64,000 nucleotides of DNA, taken from NCBI RefSeq assembly GCF_019355055.1, contig NZ_CP048411.1, positions 4,573,001-4,637,000 of the forward strand, read 5' to 3'. The stretch is from Pseudomonas sp. MTM4. GTDB lineage: Bacteria > Pseudomonadota > Gammaproteobacteria > Pseudomonadales > Pseudomonadaceae. The first letter of the stretch is position 1, and each line of letters starts with the position of its first letter. Position numbers and translations under genes: made by a program. Below are positions 18,868 through 33,497 of the stretch, piece after piece. Below the pieces are notes generated by a model, which searched no databases, was not told the DNA's origin, and saw nothing but the letters and a program-made list of their open reading frames with translations.

Positions 18868-20220
18868 ATGAGCGCGCTGTACATGATCATCGGCACCCTC
18901 GTGGCGCTGGGTGTGCTGGTAACCTTTCACGAGTACGGGCATTTCTGGGTCGCACGTCGTTGCGGCGTCAAAGTTCTGCGTTTTTCGGTAGGCTTCGGTC
19001 GTCCACTGTTGCGTTGGCACGATCGCCAGGGTACCGAGTTCGTCATAGCGGCGATTCCGCTCGGCGGCTATGTGAAGATGCTCGATGAACGTGAAGGTGA
19101 TGTCCCGCCCGCATTGCTGAATCAGACATTCAACCGCAAGTCAGTGAAACAACGCTTCGCCATCGTATCGGCCGGGCCGTTGGCGAACTTCCTCCTTGCG
19201 CTGGTGTTTTTCTGGGCGCTGGCAATGCTTGGAACCGAGCAGATTCGACCGGTAGTCGGTGCTGTTGAAGCGGGCAGCCTCGCCGACCGCGCCGGGCTGA
19301 TGGCCGCGCATGAAATCGTAGAGGTCAACGGCAAAGCTACCTCGGGCTGGTCAGAGGTGAATCTTCAACTGATCAGGCGGCTGGGTGAAAGCGGCTCGCT
19401 CGAATTGCTTGTGCGCGATAGTAATAGCAGTCAGTCGCAGCGACTGCAGTTGGAGTTGAACGATTGGCTGAAAGGCGCCGAGGAACCGGACCCGATCGGT
19501 TCGCTGGGTATACGTCCCTGGCGTCCGGAAATCGCCCCGGTAGTCGCTCAGCTCGATCCGCAAGGACCTGCTCAAGCGGCCGGCATGCGTCTTGGCGATC
19601 GGCTGCTCAGCCTCGATGGTGAGGCGCTTAATGAATGGCAGGACGTTATCGATCGTGTCAAGCCGCTGTACGGTCAGGCTGTTCAGCTCGAAATCGAGCG
19701 TGATGGGCAGCGGTTGGAGTTGCCTCTAACGCTAGCCGAGCGGGGTGAAGACGGTAGCCGTCGTGGGTATCTTGGTGCAGGAGTCGCAGCCGGTGAGTGG
19801 CCGGCGGAAATGCTGCGAAACGTCAGTTACGGGCCGCTTGAGGCGGTGGTCGAAGGACTCCGGCGGACCTGGACGATGAGCGTTCTGACGCTCGATTCTT
19901 TGAAAAAAATGCTCTTCGGGGAGCTCTCGGTAAAAAACTTGAGCGGCCCGATAACCATTGCTAAAGTGGCGGGCGCTTCTGCACAGTCGGGCGTGGGCGA
20001 CTTTCTGAACTTCCTCGCCTACCTGAGTATTAGCCTTGGGGTACTCAATCTATTGCCTATCCCGGTCCTGGATGGGGGGCATTTGCTCTTCTATCTGGTT
20101 GAGTGGGTCCGTGGACGTCCCTTGTCGGACAGGGTCCAGGGCTGGGGAGTACAGATCGGTATCAGCCTGGTTGTTGGGGTGATGCTACTTGCGCTGGTCA
20201 ACGACCTTGGCCGCCTTTAA
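18868..20220 (+). CDS. rseP: Site-2 intramembrane zinc protease RseP
   Basis: 450 residues. Cleaves the anti-sigma factor (MucA/RseA) in the inner membrane to release the envelope-stress sigma factor AlgU/RpoE. The zinc site HEYGH is in the first transmembrane helix (residues ~21-25), two PDZ domains occupy the periplasmic section (GAVEAGSLADRAGLMAAHEI and LDPQGPAQAAGMRLGDRLL), and the third metal ligand lies in NLLPIPVLDGGHLLFY. It sits directly upstream of bamA, so the stress protease and the barrel assembly factor share an operon. Confidence 0.97.
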   Translation: MSALYMIIGTLVALGVLVTFHEYGHFWVARRCGVKVLRFSVGFGRPLLRWHDRQGTEFVIAAIPLGGYVKMLDEREGDVPPALLNQTFNRKSVKQRFAIVSAGPLANFLLALVFFWALAMLGTEQIRPVVGAVEAGSLADRAGLMAAHEIVEVNGKATSGWSEVNLQLIRRLGESGSLELLVRDSNSSQSQRLQLELNDWLKGAEEPDPIGSLGIRPWRPEIAPVVAQLDPQGPAQAAGMRLGDRLLSLDGEALNEWQDVIDRVKPLYGQAVQLEIERDGQRLELPLTLAERGEDGSRRGYLGAGVAAGEWPAEMLRNVSYGPLEAVVEGLRRTWTMSVLTLDSLKKMLFGELSVKNLSGPITIAKVAGASAQSGVGDFLNFLAYLSISLGVLNLLPIPVLDGGHLLFYLVEWVRGRPLSDRVQGWGVQIGISLVVGVMLLALVNDLGRL

Positions 20221-20289
20221 TTGCCATATACCTTGATGTCGCCGCGCAAAGCGCAGGTTCAATTATCAGGTTTGAAAAGAAAGGACTTC

Positions 20290-22641
20290 ATGAAACGTCT
20301 GCTGCTACCTGCGGTTATTTCCGCACTGATGATTGCCGAAGTTCACGCCGAGTCCTTCACCATCTCCGATATACGTGTCAATGGCCTGCAACGCGTTTCC
20401 GCAGGCAGTGTCTTTGGCGCGTTGCCGTTGAACGTCGGTCAGGCTGCCGATGACAGTCGTCTGGTAGACGCAACCCGCGCACTGTTCCGTACCGGCTTCT
20501 TCGAGGATATCCAGCTTGGTCGCGAAGGCGATGTGCTGGTAATCAATGTGGTCGAGCGACCATCGATTTCCGGTATCGAAATCGACGGCAACAAGGCCAT
20601 CAAAACCGAGGATTTGCTTTCCGGTTTGCAGCAGTCTGGCCTCGCCGAGGGTGAGATCTTTCAGCGCGCGACGCTCGAAGGCGTACGCAACGAGTTGCAG
20701 CGCCAATACGTTGCGCAGGGCCGTTACTCGGCCACCATCGAGACCGAGGTCGTCCCGCAACCGCGTAATCGCGTCGCGCTGAAGATCAACATCAACGAAG
20801 GCTCGGTCGCTGCGATCAAACACATCAACGTCGTTGGCAATTCGGTCTTCCCCGATGAGGACCTTACCGATCTGTTCGAGTTGAAGACCAGCAATTGGCT
20901 GTCGTTCTTCCGTAACGACGACAAATACGCTCGGGAAAAGCTCTCCGGTGACCTTGAGCGCCTGCGTTCCTACTATCTGGATCGCGGCTATATCAATATG
21001 GATATCACCTCCACCCAGGTATCCATCACGCCTGACAAGAAAGACGTTTACGTCACTGTAAATATCGCCGAAGGCGATCGCTACACGGTTAGCGACGTAA
21101 AACTGAGCGGTGATCTCAAGGTTCCGCAGGAGGAATTACAGTCTCTGCTGTTGGCGAAAGAAGGCCAGGTTTTCTCACGAAAGGTGATGACCACCACCTC
21201 CGAATTGATCACGCGACGACTGGGGAATGAAGGTTATACCTTCGCCAACGTCAACGGCGTGCCGCAAGCCAACGATGAAGACAACACCGTATCGATTACT
21301 TTCGTCGTCGATCCAGGTAAGCGGGCTTACGTCAATCGCATCAATTTCCGTGGCAACACCAAAACTGAAGACGAAGTACTGCGTCGCGAAATGCGCCAGA
21401 TGGAAGGCGGCTGGGCCTCGACCTACTTGATCGATCAGTCCAAGACCCGTCTGGAGCGCTTGGGATTCTTCAAGGAAGTAAACGTCGAAACCCCGCAGGT
21501 GCCTGGCACCGATGACCAGATCGATGTGAATTACAGTGTCGAAGAGCAGCCTTCCGGTTCGATCATGGCGAGCATTGGCTTCGCTCAGAATGCTGGTCTG
21601 ATTCTGGGTGGTTCGATCAGCCAGAACAACTTCCTGGGTACCGGTAACCGGGTCAGCATCGGTTTGACCCGCAGCGAATACCAGTCGCGTTACAACTTCG
21701 GCTTCGTCGATCCCTACTGGACCGAAGACGGTGTCAGTCTTGGCTATAACGCCTTCTACCGGACCACCGACTACGACGAGCTGGACTATGACGTGTCCAG
21801 CTACTCGGTCGACAGTCTGGGCGGCGGGGTCAATATCGGTTATCCGATCAGCGAGACGTCGCGGTTGTCGTTTGGTCTGTCCGCGCAACAGGACACCATC
21901 GACAGTGGTCGCTACACCGTCGACGAGATTTTCGATTTCATGGAGGAGGAGGGTGACAGCTACCTCAACTTCAAGGCGTCCGTTGGCTGGTCCGAATCCA
22001 CACTGAACCGCGGCGTACTGGCGACGCGCGGTCACTCGCAAAGTCTCTCGCTGGAAACCACCATTCCAGGCAGCGACCTGTCGTTCTACAAGATCGACTA
22101 CAACGGTCAGCTTTTCGTGCCGTTGAGCGAGAGCTACACCATGCGTCTGCATACTCAACTAGGGTATGGCGATGCTTACGGCTCGACATCGCGTCTGCCG
22201 TTCTATGAGCACTACTATGCCGGCGGTTTCAACTCGGTTCGCGGTTTTGAAGACAGCAGTCTTGGGCCGCGTAGTACGCCGAGTGATGGCTCGAACCCAG
22301 GCACCATCAGAGATCCCGATCAGGATGAGCTGCCCTTTGGTGGTAACGTGCTGATTCAAGGGGGCATGGAAGTTCTATTCCCGATGCCCTTCGTCAAGGA
22401 TCAGCGTTCGCTGCGTACTTCGGTGTTCTGGGACGTCGGTAACGTCTACGATACCAATTGCCCGTCGGAATCAGCCAAATGCAGCGATATCGATTTCGGC
22501 GATGTGGCCAGCTCGGTCGGCGTAGGACTGACCTGGATCACCGCGATGGGGCCCTTGAGTTTCAGCTTGGCGATGCCAGTCGTGAAGCCCGACGATGCAG
22601 ATACCCAGGTTTTCCAGTTCTCGCTGGGCCAAACCTTTTAA
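20290..22641 (+). CDS. bamA: Outer-membrane protein assembly factor BamA
   Basis: 783 residues from ATG 20290, which has AAGGAC upstream and yields a cleavable signal peptide (about 21 residues, ending EVHA-E). Five POTRA domains fill residues ~22-420, followed by a 16-strand barrel. The L6 loop motif VRGFEDSSLGPR and the terminal Phe (FSLGQTF) typical of outer-membrane proteins are present. It folds and inserts barrel proteins with BamB-E, which are not in this window. Skp, encoded next, delivers substrates to it. Confidence 0.98.
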   Translation: MKRLLLPAVISALMIAEVHAESFTISDIRVNGLQRVSAGSVFGALPLNVGQAADDSRLVDATRALFRTGFFEDIQLGREGDVLVINVVERPSISGIEIDGNKAIKTEDLLSGLQQSGLAEGEIFQRATLEGVRNELQRQYVAQGRYSATIETEVVPQPRNRVALKININEGSVAAIKHINVVGNSVFPDEDLTDLFELKTSNWLSFFRNDDKYAREKLSGDLERLRSYYLDRGYINMDITSTQVSITPDKKDVYVTVNIAEGDRYTVSDVKLSGDLKVPQEELQSLLLAKEGQVFSRKVMTTTSELITRRLGNEGYTFANVNGVPQANDEDNTVSITFVVDPGKRAYVNRINFRGNTKTEDEVLRREMRQMEGGWASTYLIDQSKTRLERLGFFKEVNVETPQVPGTDDQIDVNYSVEEQPSGSIMASIGFAQNAGLILGGSISQNNFLGTGNRVSIGLTRSEYQSRYNFGFVDPYWTEDGVSLGYNAFYRTTDYDELDYDVSSYSVDSLGGGVNIGYPISETSRLSFGLSAQQDTIDSGRYTVDEIFDFMEEEGDSYLNFKASVGWSESTLNRGVLATRGHSQSLSLETTIPGSDLSFYKIDYNGQLFVPLSESYTMRLHTQLGYGDAYGSTSRLPFYEHYYAGGFNSVRGFEDSSLGPRSTPSDGSNPGTIRDPDQDELPFGGNVLIQGGMEVLFPMPFVKDQRSLRTSVFWDVGNVYDTNCPSESAKCSDIDFGDVASSVGVGLTWITAMGPLSFSLAMPVVKPDDADTQVFQFSLGQTF

Positions 22642-22687
22642 TCATCCGGAGCGTTGCTCCAGTGTTTCCTGAAGAGTGGTATATACC

Positions 22688-23191
22688 GTGCGTAAGTTGA
22701 CTCAATTGCTCCTTGTGGCTGCTGCTCTAGCGGCGACGCCTGCATTCGCCGACATGAAGATTGCGGTGATGAACTATCAGATGGCGCTGCTCGAGTCGGA
22801 CGCTGCCAAGCGTTACTCCGTCGATGCGGAAAAGAAGTTCGGTCCGCAACTGGACAAGCTCAAAGGTTTGGAAAGCGATGCCAAGCGCATCCAGGACCGT
22901 CTAGGCAAGGATGGGGACAAGATGCAGCAGGCGGAGCGTGAGCGCCTCGAGCTGGAATTCAAACAGAAGGCGCGTGATTTCCAGTTCCTCTCCAAGGAAC
23001 TGAACGAATCCAAGGCCGCTGCCGATCGCGACATGCTCAAGCAGCTCAAGCCGAAGCTGGATAAAGCTGTGGAAGAAGTCATCAAAAAGGGTGACTACGA
23101 TCTGGTGCTCGAACGCGGTGCGGTGGTTGATGTCAAGCCGCAGTACGACATCACCCGCCAAGTCATCGAGCGCATGAATCAGCTGCGCTAA
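22688..23191 (+). CDS. skp: Periplasmic chaperone Skp/OmpH
   Basis: 167 residues from GTG 22688, giving a signal peptide ending ATPAFA-D. A GTG at 22676 is in frame, but the shorter form matches the P. aeruginosa N terminus I recall. The mature protein is mostly a long charged coiled-coil, the tentacles of the Skp trimer, and ends [19 protein letters not shown]. It holds unfolded outer-membrane proteins in the periplasm. Its stop overlaps the start of lpxD. Confidence 0.95.
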   Translation: MRKLTQLLLVAAALAATPAFADMKIAVMNYQMALLESDAAKRYSVDAEKKFGPQLDKLKGLESDAKRIQDRLGKDGDKMQQAERERLELEFKQKARDFQFLSKELNESKAAADRDMLKQLKPKLDKAVEEVIKKGDYDLVLERGAVVDVKPQYDITRQVIERMNQLR

Positions 23192-24249
23192 TGAATACGG
23201 TCGTCTATACGCTCGGCGAACTCGCCGAGCAGCTGGGCGCCACGCTGCGTGGCGATGCGGCACAACCGGTGTCGGGCCTGGCTACACTGCAGGACGCCGG
23301 TCCGCAACAGCTGAGCTTTCTGGCCAACGCCCAGTACCGCAAGTTTCTCGAAAATACTTGCGCCGGAGCCGTACTGCTTACGCCGAAGGACGCCGAGGAT
23401 TACAGCGGCAACGCGCTGCTTATCGACAATCCCTATCTGGCGTATGCACGTGTCTCGCACCTGTTCGAGACACGGCCGAAGGCTGCCAGCGGCATTCACC
23501 CAAGCGCAATCATTGATCCAAGTGCACAGGTCGACTCCAGCGCCAGCATTGGCGCCCAGGTCGTGATCGAGGCGGATGCCTGGATCGGTGCGGATGTGGT
23601 GATTGGTGCTCAATCGTTCATCGGTGCTCGCAGTCGTGTGGGTGCCGGAGGGCGTCTGGCTTCGCGCGTCACCCTCTGCCACGACGTCCGTATCGGTGAG
23701 AGGGTCGTGATTCAGCCGGGTGCGGTGATCGGTGGCGAAGGTTTCGGTTTCGCCAACGAAAAGGGCAGTTGGGAAAAGATCGCTCAGCTCGGCGGCGTAC
23801 GCATTGGCGACGACGTCGAGATTGGTGCAAATACCACGATCGATCGCGGTGCGCTCTCCGACACGATCATCGGGAATGGCGTAAAGCTGGATAACCAGAT
23901 CATGATCGCGCACAACGTACAGATCGGCGAAAACACTGCCGTAGCAGGTTGTGCCGGGATTTCCGGAAGTACCAAGATCGGTCGTAACTGTATGCTCGCC
24001 GGGGGCGTCGGGCTCGTCGGGCATATCGAGATTTGCGACAACGTGTTCATTACCGGCATGACCATGGTCACCCGGTCAATCACCGAGCCGGGAAGTTATT
24101 CTTCTGGGACGGCCATGCAACCCGCTGCGGAATGGCGTAAGAGTGCCGCCCGGATTCGTCATCTCGACGATATGGCTCGTCGCCTGCAGCAAGTGGAAAA
24201 ACGCCTGGCTTCCGTGACCCCGCGCGGGGATGCGGCTTCTGATGCCTGA
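23191..24249 (+). CDS. lpxD: UDP-3-O-(3-hydroxyacyl)glucosamine N-acyltransferase
   Basis: Third step of lipid A synthesis: adds the N-linked 3-hydroxyacyl chain. 352 residues, with an N-terminal uridine-binding domain, a left-handed beta-helix of hexapeptide repeats ([20 protein letters not shown]) and a C-terminal helix. The catalytic His lies in the [19 protein letters not shown] block. ATG 23191 shares its A with the last base of the skp stop (TAATG). Confidence 0.97.
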   Translation: MNTVVYTLGELAEQLGATLRGDAAQPVSGLATLQDAGPQQLSFLANAQYRKFLENTCAGAVLLTPKDAEDYSGNALLIDNPYLAYARVSHLFETRPKAASGIHPSAIIDPSAQVDSSASIGAQVVIEADAWIGADVVIGAQSFIGARSRVGAGGRLASRVTLCHDVRIGERVVIQPGAVIGGEGFGFANEKGSWEKIAQLGGVRIGDDVEIGANTTIDRGALSDTIIGNGVKLDNQIMIAHNVQIGENTAVAGCAGISGSTKIGRNCMLAGGVGLVGHIEICDNVFITGMTMVTRSITEPGSYSSGTAMQPAAEWRKSAARIRHLDDMARRLQQVEKRLASVTPRGDAASDA

Positions 24250-24293
24250 CCCTATCGCCTGATCGTCCCTGCTAGAGGCTTTCACCGCGGGTT

Positions 24294-24309
24294 CACGGCC
24301 CTGGCCGTG
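24294..24309. other. Perfect hairpin in the lpxD-fabZ gap
   Basis: CACGGCC-CT-GGCCGTG, a 7-bp perfect stem with a two-base loop, without a T-run. It lies mid-way in the 95-bp gap, the longest between the envelope genes from skp to lpxB. It may affect mRNA stability or processing. Confidence 0.4.
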
Positions 24310-24344
24310 CTGGCTCCCATAATTCTTACGGGCATTTTCTTCAT

Positions 24345-24785
24345 ATGATGGATATCAACGAGATTCGCGAATACCTTCCTCACCGTTATCCCTTTTTGTT
24401 GGTTGATCGGGTGACGGAGCTGGATACGGACGCCAAGCGTGTTCGCGCATACAAGAACGTCTCCGTCAACGAACCGTTCTTCAATGGTCACTTTCCACAG
24501 CATCCCATCATGCCGGGAGTGCTGATTATCGAAGCCATGGCGCAGGCGGCCGGACTGCTTGGTTTCAAGATGATGGGCACCAAGCCGGCTGACGGTACGC
24601 TGTATTACTTCGTCGGCTCGGATAAGCTGCGCTTCCGCCAGCCGGTCGTGCCGGGCGATCAGTTGAGCCTTGAAGCGTCTTTCATCAGTGCCAAGCGCGG
24701 AATCTGGAAGTTTGATTGCCGCGCGAGTGTTGAAGGCAAGCTCGTCTGCTCCGCCGAAATCATTTGCGCGGAACAGAAGATATGA
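24345..24785 (+). CDS. fabZ: 3-Hydroxyacyl-ACP dehydratase FabZ
   Basis: 146 residues, hot-dog fold. Dehydrates 3-hydroxyacyl-ACP in fatty-acid elongation and so competes with LpxA/LpxD for the same hydroxyacyl-ACP pool. Catalytic His in [13 protein letters not shown] (residues ~46-58) and Glu in [11 protein letters not shown]. The start is ATGATG, and either Met is possible. It overlaps lpxA by four bases. Confidence 0.97.
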   Translation: MMDINEIREYLPHRYPFLLVDRVTELDTDAKRVRAYKNVSVNEPFFNGHFPQHPIMPGVLIIEAMAQAAGLLGFKMMGTKPADGTLYYFVGSDKLRFRQPVVPGDQLSLEASFISAKRGIWKFDCRASVEGKLVCSAEIICAEQKI

Positions 24786-25558
24786 ATTTGATCGACCCTC
24801 GCGCTATCGTCGATCCTTCGGCCAAGCTGGCTGATGACGTCCAGGTCGGGCCATGGTCGATCATCGGCCCGGACGTCGAAGTAGGCGAGGGGACGGTGAT
24901 CGCGTCGCATGTGGTCATTAAGGGGCCGACCCGCATCGGCCGCCATAATCGTATTTTTCAGTTTTCTTCGATTGGCGAGGACACGCCCGACCTTAAATAC
25001 AAAGGCGAGCCGACGCGTCTGGTGATCGGTGACCACAACGTGATCCGCGAAGGCGTGACCATTCACCGCGGTACCGTGCAGGATCGAAGCGAAACCACCA
25101 TCGGCGACCATAACCTCATCATGGCTTACGCGCACATCGGTCATGACAGCGTGATCGCCAACCATTGCATCCTGGTGAACAACACCGCGCTGGCGGGACA
25201 TGTGCACGTCGGTGATTGGGCGATTCTGTCGGGATACACCTTGGTTCATCAGTATTGCCATATCGGCGCGTACAGCTTTTCGGGCATGGGTACCGCCATT
25301 GGCAAAGACGTTCCGGCGTTCGTCACTGTATTCGGTAATCCCGCCGAGGCACGCAGCATGAATTTCGAGGGCATGCGCCGCCGCGGTTTCAGCGCCGAGG
25401 CCATCACAGCCCTGCGCAACGCCTACAAGGTCGTCTACCGCAAAGGGCTGACGGTCGACGCTGCGTTGACCGCGCTCACCGCCGATGCGCAGACGTTTCC
25501 CGAAGTGGCGCTGTTCCGTGATTCGGTGCAAGCCTCGAAACGTGGCATCACGCGCTGA
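24782..25558 (+). CDS. lpxA: UDP-N-acetylglucosamine acyltransferase
   Basis: First step of lipid A synthesis. 258 residues from ATG 24782 (ATGA overlap with fabZ). Left-handed beta-helix hexapeptide repeats run from residue ~10 to ~185. The catalytic His lies in [15 protein letters not shown], and a C-terminal helical domain follows ([20 protein letters not shown]). The Gly that sets a C10 acyl ruler in P. aeruginosa may be in the ..[19 protein letters not shown] region, but I cannot place it with confidence. Confidence 0.97.
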   Translation: MNLIDPRAIVDPSAKLADDVQVGPWSIIGPDVEVGEGTVIASHVVIKGPTRIGRHNRIFQFSSIGEDTPDLKYKGEPTRLVIGDHNVIREGVTIHRGTVQDRSETTIGDHNLIMAYAHIGHDSVIANHCILVNNTALAGHVHVGDWAILSGYTLVHQYCHIGAYSFSGMGTAIGKDVPAFVTVFGNPAEARSMNFEGMRRRGFSAEAITALRNAYKVVYRKGLTVDAALTALTADAQTFPEVALFRDSVQASKRGITR

Positions 25559-25559
25559 T

Positions 25560-26693
25560 ATGTCCAGGCCGCTGACAGTCGCGCTGGTGGCCGGTGAGGC
25601 CTCTGGCGACATTCTTGGTTCGGGTCTGATGCAGGCGCTCAGAGCGCAGCACCCTGAGGTCGAATTCATTGGCGTGGGCGGTCCTCTCATGGAGGCGCAA
25701 GGGCTTAAATCCTATTTCCCGCTGGAACGTCTGGCGGTGATGGGATTGGTGGAGGTGCTCGGTCGGCTGCCCGAACTTCTTGCACGCCGCAAGCGTTTGC
25801 TGAAAACGCTGCTCGAAATCCGCCCCGACGTGTTCATTGGTATAGACGCACCGGATTTCAACTTGGATCTGGCCCTCAAGCTGCGGCGCAACGGTATCAG
25901 GACTGTGCACTACGTCAGCCCCTCGGTCTGGGCGTGGCGGCAGAAACGCGTGATGAAGATCCGAGACGCCTGCGACCTGATGCTTACCCTTTTTCCGTTC
26001 GAGGCGAAGTTCTACGACGCGCACCAGGTTGCGGTGCGTTTCGTCGGTCATCCGTTGGCCGATACCATCCCGCTGGAACCCGATCGCGCCGTGGCACGAG
26101 CTGCGTTGAACCTCCCGCAGGAAGGAATGATCGTTGCGCTGATGCCGGGCAGCCGAGGTGGCGAAGTGGGTCGTCTTGGTGAGCTTTTCCTCGACGCCGC
26201 TGACCGACTGCGTTCGATGCGCCCTGGTATCCGCTTCGTCGTTCCCTGCGCCAGTCCTGAGCGTCGTGCACAGCTGGAACAAATGCTGGCTAGGCGTGAC
26301 CTGCCGCTGACACTGCTCGATGGGCGGTCCCATGAGGCGCTGGCGGCGTGCAATGCGGTACTGATTGCCTCTGGTACCGCGACGCTCGAGGCCTTGTTAT
26401 TCAAGCGCCCGATGGTCGTGGCCTATAGCGTTGCGCCGTTGACCTTTCGCATTCTCAAACGCATGGTGAAAAGTCCGTACGTGTCATTACCCAATCTTCT
26501 TGCCCAGCGCCTGCTGGTGCCAGAGCTTCTGCAGGACGCCGCGACCCCGGATGCCATGGCGCAACTGCTGTCGCCCCTGCTGGATAACGGCGATATACAA
26601 ACCGAAGGCTTCGACGCCATCCATCGGACGCTGCGCTGCGATGCGTCGAGTCAGGCCGCCAGTGCGGTACTCGAACTGGCCGAGGCAAGCTGA
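25560..26693 (+). CDS. lpxB: Lipid-A-disaccharide synthase
   Basis: GT-B glycosyltransferase (family GT19) that condenses UDP-diacylglucosamine with lipid X. 377 residues. N-terminal [18 protein letters not shown] is the family signature, followed by [15 protein letters not shown] and the donor-site block [23 protein letters not shown] 25560 lies one base after the end of lpxA, and its stop overlaps rnhB. Confidence 0.97.
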   Translation: MSRPLTVALVAGEASGDILGSGLMQALRAQHPEVEFIGVGGPLMEAQGLKSYFPLERLAVMGLVEVLGRLPELLARRKRLLKTLLEIRPDVFIGIDAPDFNLDLALKLRRNGIRTVHYVSPSVWAWRQKRVMKIRDACDLMLTLFPFEAKFYDAHQVAVRFVGHPLADTIPLEPDRAVARAALNLPQEGMIVALMPGSRGGEVGRLGELFLDAADRLRSMRPGIRFVVPCASPERRAQLEQMLARRDLPLTLLDGRSHEALAACNAVLIASGTATLEALLFKRPMVVAYSVAPLTFRILKRMVKSPYVSLPNLLAQRLLVPELLQDAATPDAMAQLLSPLLDNGDIQTEGFDAIHRTLRCDASSQAASAVLELAEAS

Positions 26694-27334
26694 TGCAGAT
26701 CGGTCTCGACTTCAACCTCGTCGAAGAGCTGGTGGCTGGCGTCGACGAGGTCGGCCGCGGCCCCCTGTGCGGACCTGTCGTGACGGCTGCGGTGATCCTC
26801 GATCCCGCGCGGCCGATCGAAGGGCTCAATGATTCGAAGAAACTCACCGAAGCAAGGCGTGAAGCGCTTTTCGACGAGATATGCGCGAAGGCGCTCGCTT
26901 GGTGCATCGCCCGCGCCGAGGTACACGAGATCGACCAGCTGAACATCCTGCACGCTACCATGCTGGCGATGCAGCGAGCGGTCGAGGGGCTGAGTGTCAC
27001 GCCGCGGTTGGCCCTCATCGACGGCAATCGCTGTCCCCAGCTGGCGGTGCCCAGTGCCCCGGTGATTCAGGGCGACGCCCAAGTGCCTTCCATCGCAGCC
27101 GCTTCGATTCTGGCGAAAGTCAGCCGTGACCGGGAGATGTGTGCGCTGGATCTATGCTATCCGGGCTACGGCCTGTCGGCTCACAAGGGGTACCCGACGC
27201 CGCATCATCTGGAAGCGCTGCAACGGCTCGGTCCGACCGTCATCCATCGGCGCTCGTTTGCACCGGTACGCAATCTGCTGGAGCAGGCCGCCCTCGCAGA
27301 GTCTTCCAGCGTCATGGTTGCCTTACCGGTCTGA
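26693..27334 (+). CDS. rnhB: Ribonuclease HII
   Basis: Removes RNA from RNA-DNA hybrids and misincorporated ribonucleotides. 213 residues. The acidic catalytic set is visible: Asp and Glu in [16 protein letters not shown], Asp in LIDGNRCPQ, and a later Asp in [11 protein letters not shown] 26693 shares a base with the lpxB stop. It lies 99 bp before dnaE, as in most proteobacteria. Confidence 0.97.
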   Translation: MQIGLDFNLVEELVAGVDEVGRGPLCGPVVTAAVILDPARPIEGLNDSKKLTEARREALFDEICAKALAWCIARAEVHEIDQLNILHATMLAMQRAVEGLSVTPRLALIDGNRCPQLAVPSAPVIQGDAQVPSIAAASILAKVSRDREMCALDLCYPGYGLSAHKGYPTPHHLEALQRLGPTVIHRRSFAPVRNLLEQAALAESSSVMVALPV

Positions 27335-27433
27335 GCCGGCGCGTTACGCGACTGGTGATCACCCGTCGCCTTCATCGTTCAGGCTTTCCGGTACAATTTG
27401 CGGCCTGTCGTTTCACCAGTCCAAGGTTCTTTC

Positions 27434-30955
<3,522 letters not shown>

Positions 30956-31142
30956 CGGAACGTAACGGATCGGCGTGCCAATGCTGGCTGCCGGTCCGGA
31001 TGACCGCCGATATGATCCGATCCTGAATCGGTCAAATTGCGAACATTTTTTGTTCGACCTGAATGCGTCCGTCCCGTAAGGTAGGGCGCAAAAAACGGAA
31101 CAGCTTCCCGGCCGCCTGGCCGTCGACGCATGACGGATGACT

Positions 31143-32093
31143 ATGAACCCGAATTTTCTCGATTTCGAACAGCCGATCGCCGACCTGCAAGCCAAGATCG
31201 AAGAATTGCGCCTGGTTGGTAACGACAACTCGCTGAATATTGGCGATGAGATTGCCAGACTGCAGGACAAGAGCGAGTCGCTCACTGAGAGCATTTTCGG
31301 CAATCTCACCAGCTGGCAGATCGCTCGTCTGGCTCGTCACCCGCAGCGCCCCTATACCCTCGATTACGTCAAACATCTGTTCACCGAGTTCGAGGAACTG
31401 CACGGCGACCGGCATTTCTCCGATGACGCCGCGATTGTTGGCGGTACGGCTCGCCTGAACGGTGAGCCGGTGATGATCATCGGGCATCAGAAGGGCCGCG
31501 AAGTCCGCGAGAAAGTGCGCCGCAACTTCGGCATGCCGCGTCCTGAAGGCTACCGCAAGGCCTGCCGTTTGATGGAAATGGCCGAGCGTTTCAAGATGCC
31601 GATCCTCACCTTCATCGATACGCCGGGTGCTTATCCGGGCATCGATGCAGAAGAGCGCAATCAGAGCGAGGCGATCGCTTGGAACCTTCGCGTGATGTCC
31701 CGCTTGAAGACGCCGATCATCGCGACTGTCATTGGTGAAGGCGGTTCCGGTGGCGCGTTGGCCATTGGTGTCTGCGATCAGTTGAACATGCTTCAGTATT
31801 CCACCTATGCGGTCATCTCTCCGGAAGGCTGTGCCTCGATTCTCTGGCGTACCGCCGAAAAGGCGCCGGAAGCAGCCGAGGCCATGGGCGTTACCGCCGA
31901 GCGTTTGAAAGATCTGGGCATCGTCGACAAGGTCATCCCTGAGCCATTGGGTGGCGCGCATCGGAATCCTGCGGTTACGGCCGCATCGTTGCGTGACGAG
32001 CTGACTTCGCAGCTTGAAATGCTCAAGGGCCTCGATACCGACGCGCTGCTGGCCCGTCGCTATGACCGTCTGATGAGCTACGGTATCGCTTGA
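31143..32093 (+). CDS. accA: Acetyl-CoA carboxylase carboxyltransferase alpha subunit
   Basis: 316 residues from ATG 31143 ([16 protein letters not shown]). An ATG two codons earlier is also in frame, but the shorter form matches the family. It transfers carboxyl from biotin to acetyl-CoA, with AccD. The crotonase-like core has [20 protein letters not shown] and the oxyanion-hole glycines in [14 protein letters not shown]. Single-gene transcript end: a clear terminator follows 18 bp later. Confidence 0.97.
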   Translation: MNPNFLDFEQPIADLQAKIEELRLVGNDNSLNIGDEIARLQDKSESLTESIFGNLTSWQIARLARHPQRPYTLDYVKHLFTEFEELHGDRHFSDDAAIVGGTARLNGEPVMIIGHQKGREVREKVRRNFGMPRPEGYRKACRLMEMAERFKMPILTFIDTPGAYPGIDAEERNQSEAIAWNLRVMSRLKTPIIATVIGEGGSGGALAIGVCDQLNMLQYSTYAVISPEGCASILWRTAEKAPEAAEAMGVTAERLKDLGIVDKVIPEPLGGAHRNPAVTAASLRDELTSQLEMLKGLDTDALLARRYDRLMSYGIA

Positions 32094-32110
32094 GCGTGAC
32101 GGCATGACAA

Positions 32111-32142
32111 AAACGGCGGGCATAGGCCCGCCGTTTCTTTTT
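32111..32142 (+). terminator. Intrinsic terminator after accA
   Basis: AAACGGCGGGC, loop ATA, GCCCGCCGTTT, then CTTTTT. A strong, standard rho-independent terminator closing the long cluster that starts at rpsB. Confidence 0.9.
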
Positions 32143-32213
32143 GCAGGTCAGGCGGCGCTGCTTCGCGCGTTTTCAGCCCATCCTTGGCGTTTCGCCTTTC
32201 CGAGCGTATGCGC

Positions 32214-33497
32214 ATGGCACTTGAATCTCATCTTCTTTGCTTTCTGAAACCGTGGCTCAATGCGCCGGCATGGCGTGTTGCCTTTTCTGGAGGGCTGGAT
32301 TCGACCGTGCTGCTCACTGCATTGGTCTATCTGCGGCGGCAGCACCGGTTGCCGCCGCTCAGTGCCATTCATGTTCATCATGGCTTGCAGGCGGTGGCCG
32401 ATAGCTGGCCTGCACACTGCGCGAAGATCTGCGATGGCTTGGGTGTTCCGCTTGAAGTCGTGCCGGTGCAGGTAGCGGCAGGCGCGAGTATCGAGCGCGC
32501 CGCCCGAGTGGCTCGCTACAAAGCTTTCGCCGACAGACTTGGCGAGGATGAGGTGCTGCTCATGGCTCAGCACCAGGATGACCAAGCCGAAACACTGCTG
32601 TTTCGTGTGCTGCGTGGCGCCGGCGTGCGCGGCCTTGGCGCGATGCGAGTGAGTCGCGAGCTAGGGCAGGGCAAGCTGGTGCGACCGTTACTCGCGATCG
32701 ATCGGGCCGATTTGGAATCCTACGCTCGCACGCAACAGTTGGAGTGGATCGAAGATCCCTCCAACGCAAGCCTTGTGCATTCACGCAACTACCTTCGCTA
32801 TCAGGTGATGCCGGTGCTGAAACAGCGCTGGCCGCGCGCGCCGTCCAGTATGGCTCGAACCGCTGGGCATCTGGCCGAAGCGCAGTCGCTGCTCGATGAG
32901 CTCGCCGAGATGGATCTACTGGCGGCTCGAACGCCGGAAAACTGGTCATGGCTGCCCCTGCCGAGCCTGGACTTATCGGTACTGCGCTCACTGAGTTCGG
33001 CTAGACAGCGCAATGCGCTACGCCACTGGCTGGCTGAGTTCACGCTGTTGCCGGATACCGACCACTGGGCCGGCTGGGAGGCGCTGCGCGATGCCGCTGT
33101 GGATGCTACGCCCCGCTGGCGTTTGGAGGGCGGCGAGCTTCATCGTGCCGGAAACCGGCTGTGGTGGCTTTCCGGGCCCTGGCTCGAAGCGGTCGAAGGT
33201 GCGTTTCCGTGGGAGCGAAGAGTCACCACGCTGGCATTGCCCGGTAATGGCGCGGTGAGCCTCGGAGGAGCGATGCAGGGCGCGTTCGAGATTCGTTATC
33301 GGCAAGGCGGCGAGAGCATGGCACTGTCCGGACGTGGCAGACGCGATCTGAAGCGCCTGCTCAACGAAGTCCAGGTGCCGGGGTTCGTCCGCTCACGCCT
33401 GCCGCTGCTCTATCTCGATGGCGAGCTGGTTGCCGTTGCCAATCTGCCGCAATTCGATACCGCCCAGGTGTCACTCGTCTGGACGCCACCAGTGTGA
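32214..33497 (+). CDS. tilS: tRNA(Ile)-lysidine synthase
   Basis: Converts C34 of the CAU-anticodon tRNA-Ile to lysidine so that it reads AUA. About 427 residues. The ATP pyrophosphatase P-loop FSGGLDSTVLL is near residue 22. The family core LLMAQHQDDQAETLLFRVLRG and the C-terminal substrate domains (GRGRRDLKRLLNEVQVPGFV) are intact. Start choice: ATG 32214 has GAG nine bases upstream, ATG 32208 is a close alternative, and TTG 32184 is less likely. Confidence 0.94.
   Translation: MALESHLLCFLKPWLNAPAWRVAFSGGLDSTVLLTALVYLRRQHRLPPLSAIHVHHGLQAVADSWPAHCAKICDGLGVPLEVVPVQVAAGASIERAARVARYKAFADRLGEDEVLLMAQHQDDQAETLLFRVLRGAGVRGLGAMRVSRELGQGKLVRPLLAIDRADLESYARTQQLEWIEDPSNASLVHSRNYLRYQVMPVLKQRWPRAPSSMARTAGHLAEAQSLLDELAEMDLLAARTPENWSWLPLPSLDLSVLRSLSSARQRNALRHWLAEFTLLPDTDHWAGWEALRDAAVDATPRWRLEGGELHRAGNRLWWLSGPWLEAVEGAFPWERRVTTLALPGNGAVSLGGAMQGAFEIRYRQGGESMALSGRGRRDLKRLLNEVQVPGFVRSRLPLLYLDGELVAVANLPQFDTAQVSLVWTPPV

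Noticed and set aside
21175..22158. 327-codon open frame antisense to bamA
   Set aside because: Shadow of a GC-rich gene. It has no ribosome-binding site or recognisable fold, and bamA is certain.
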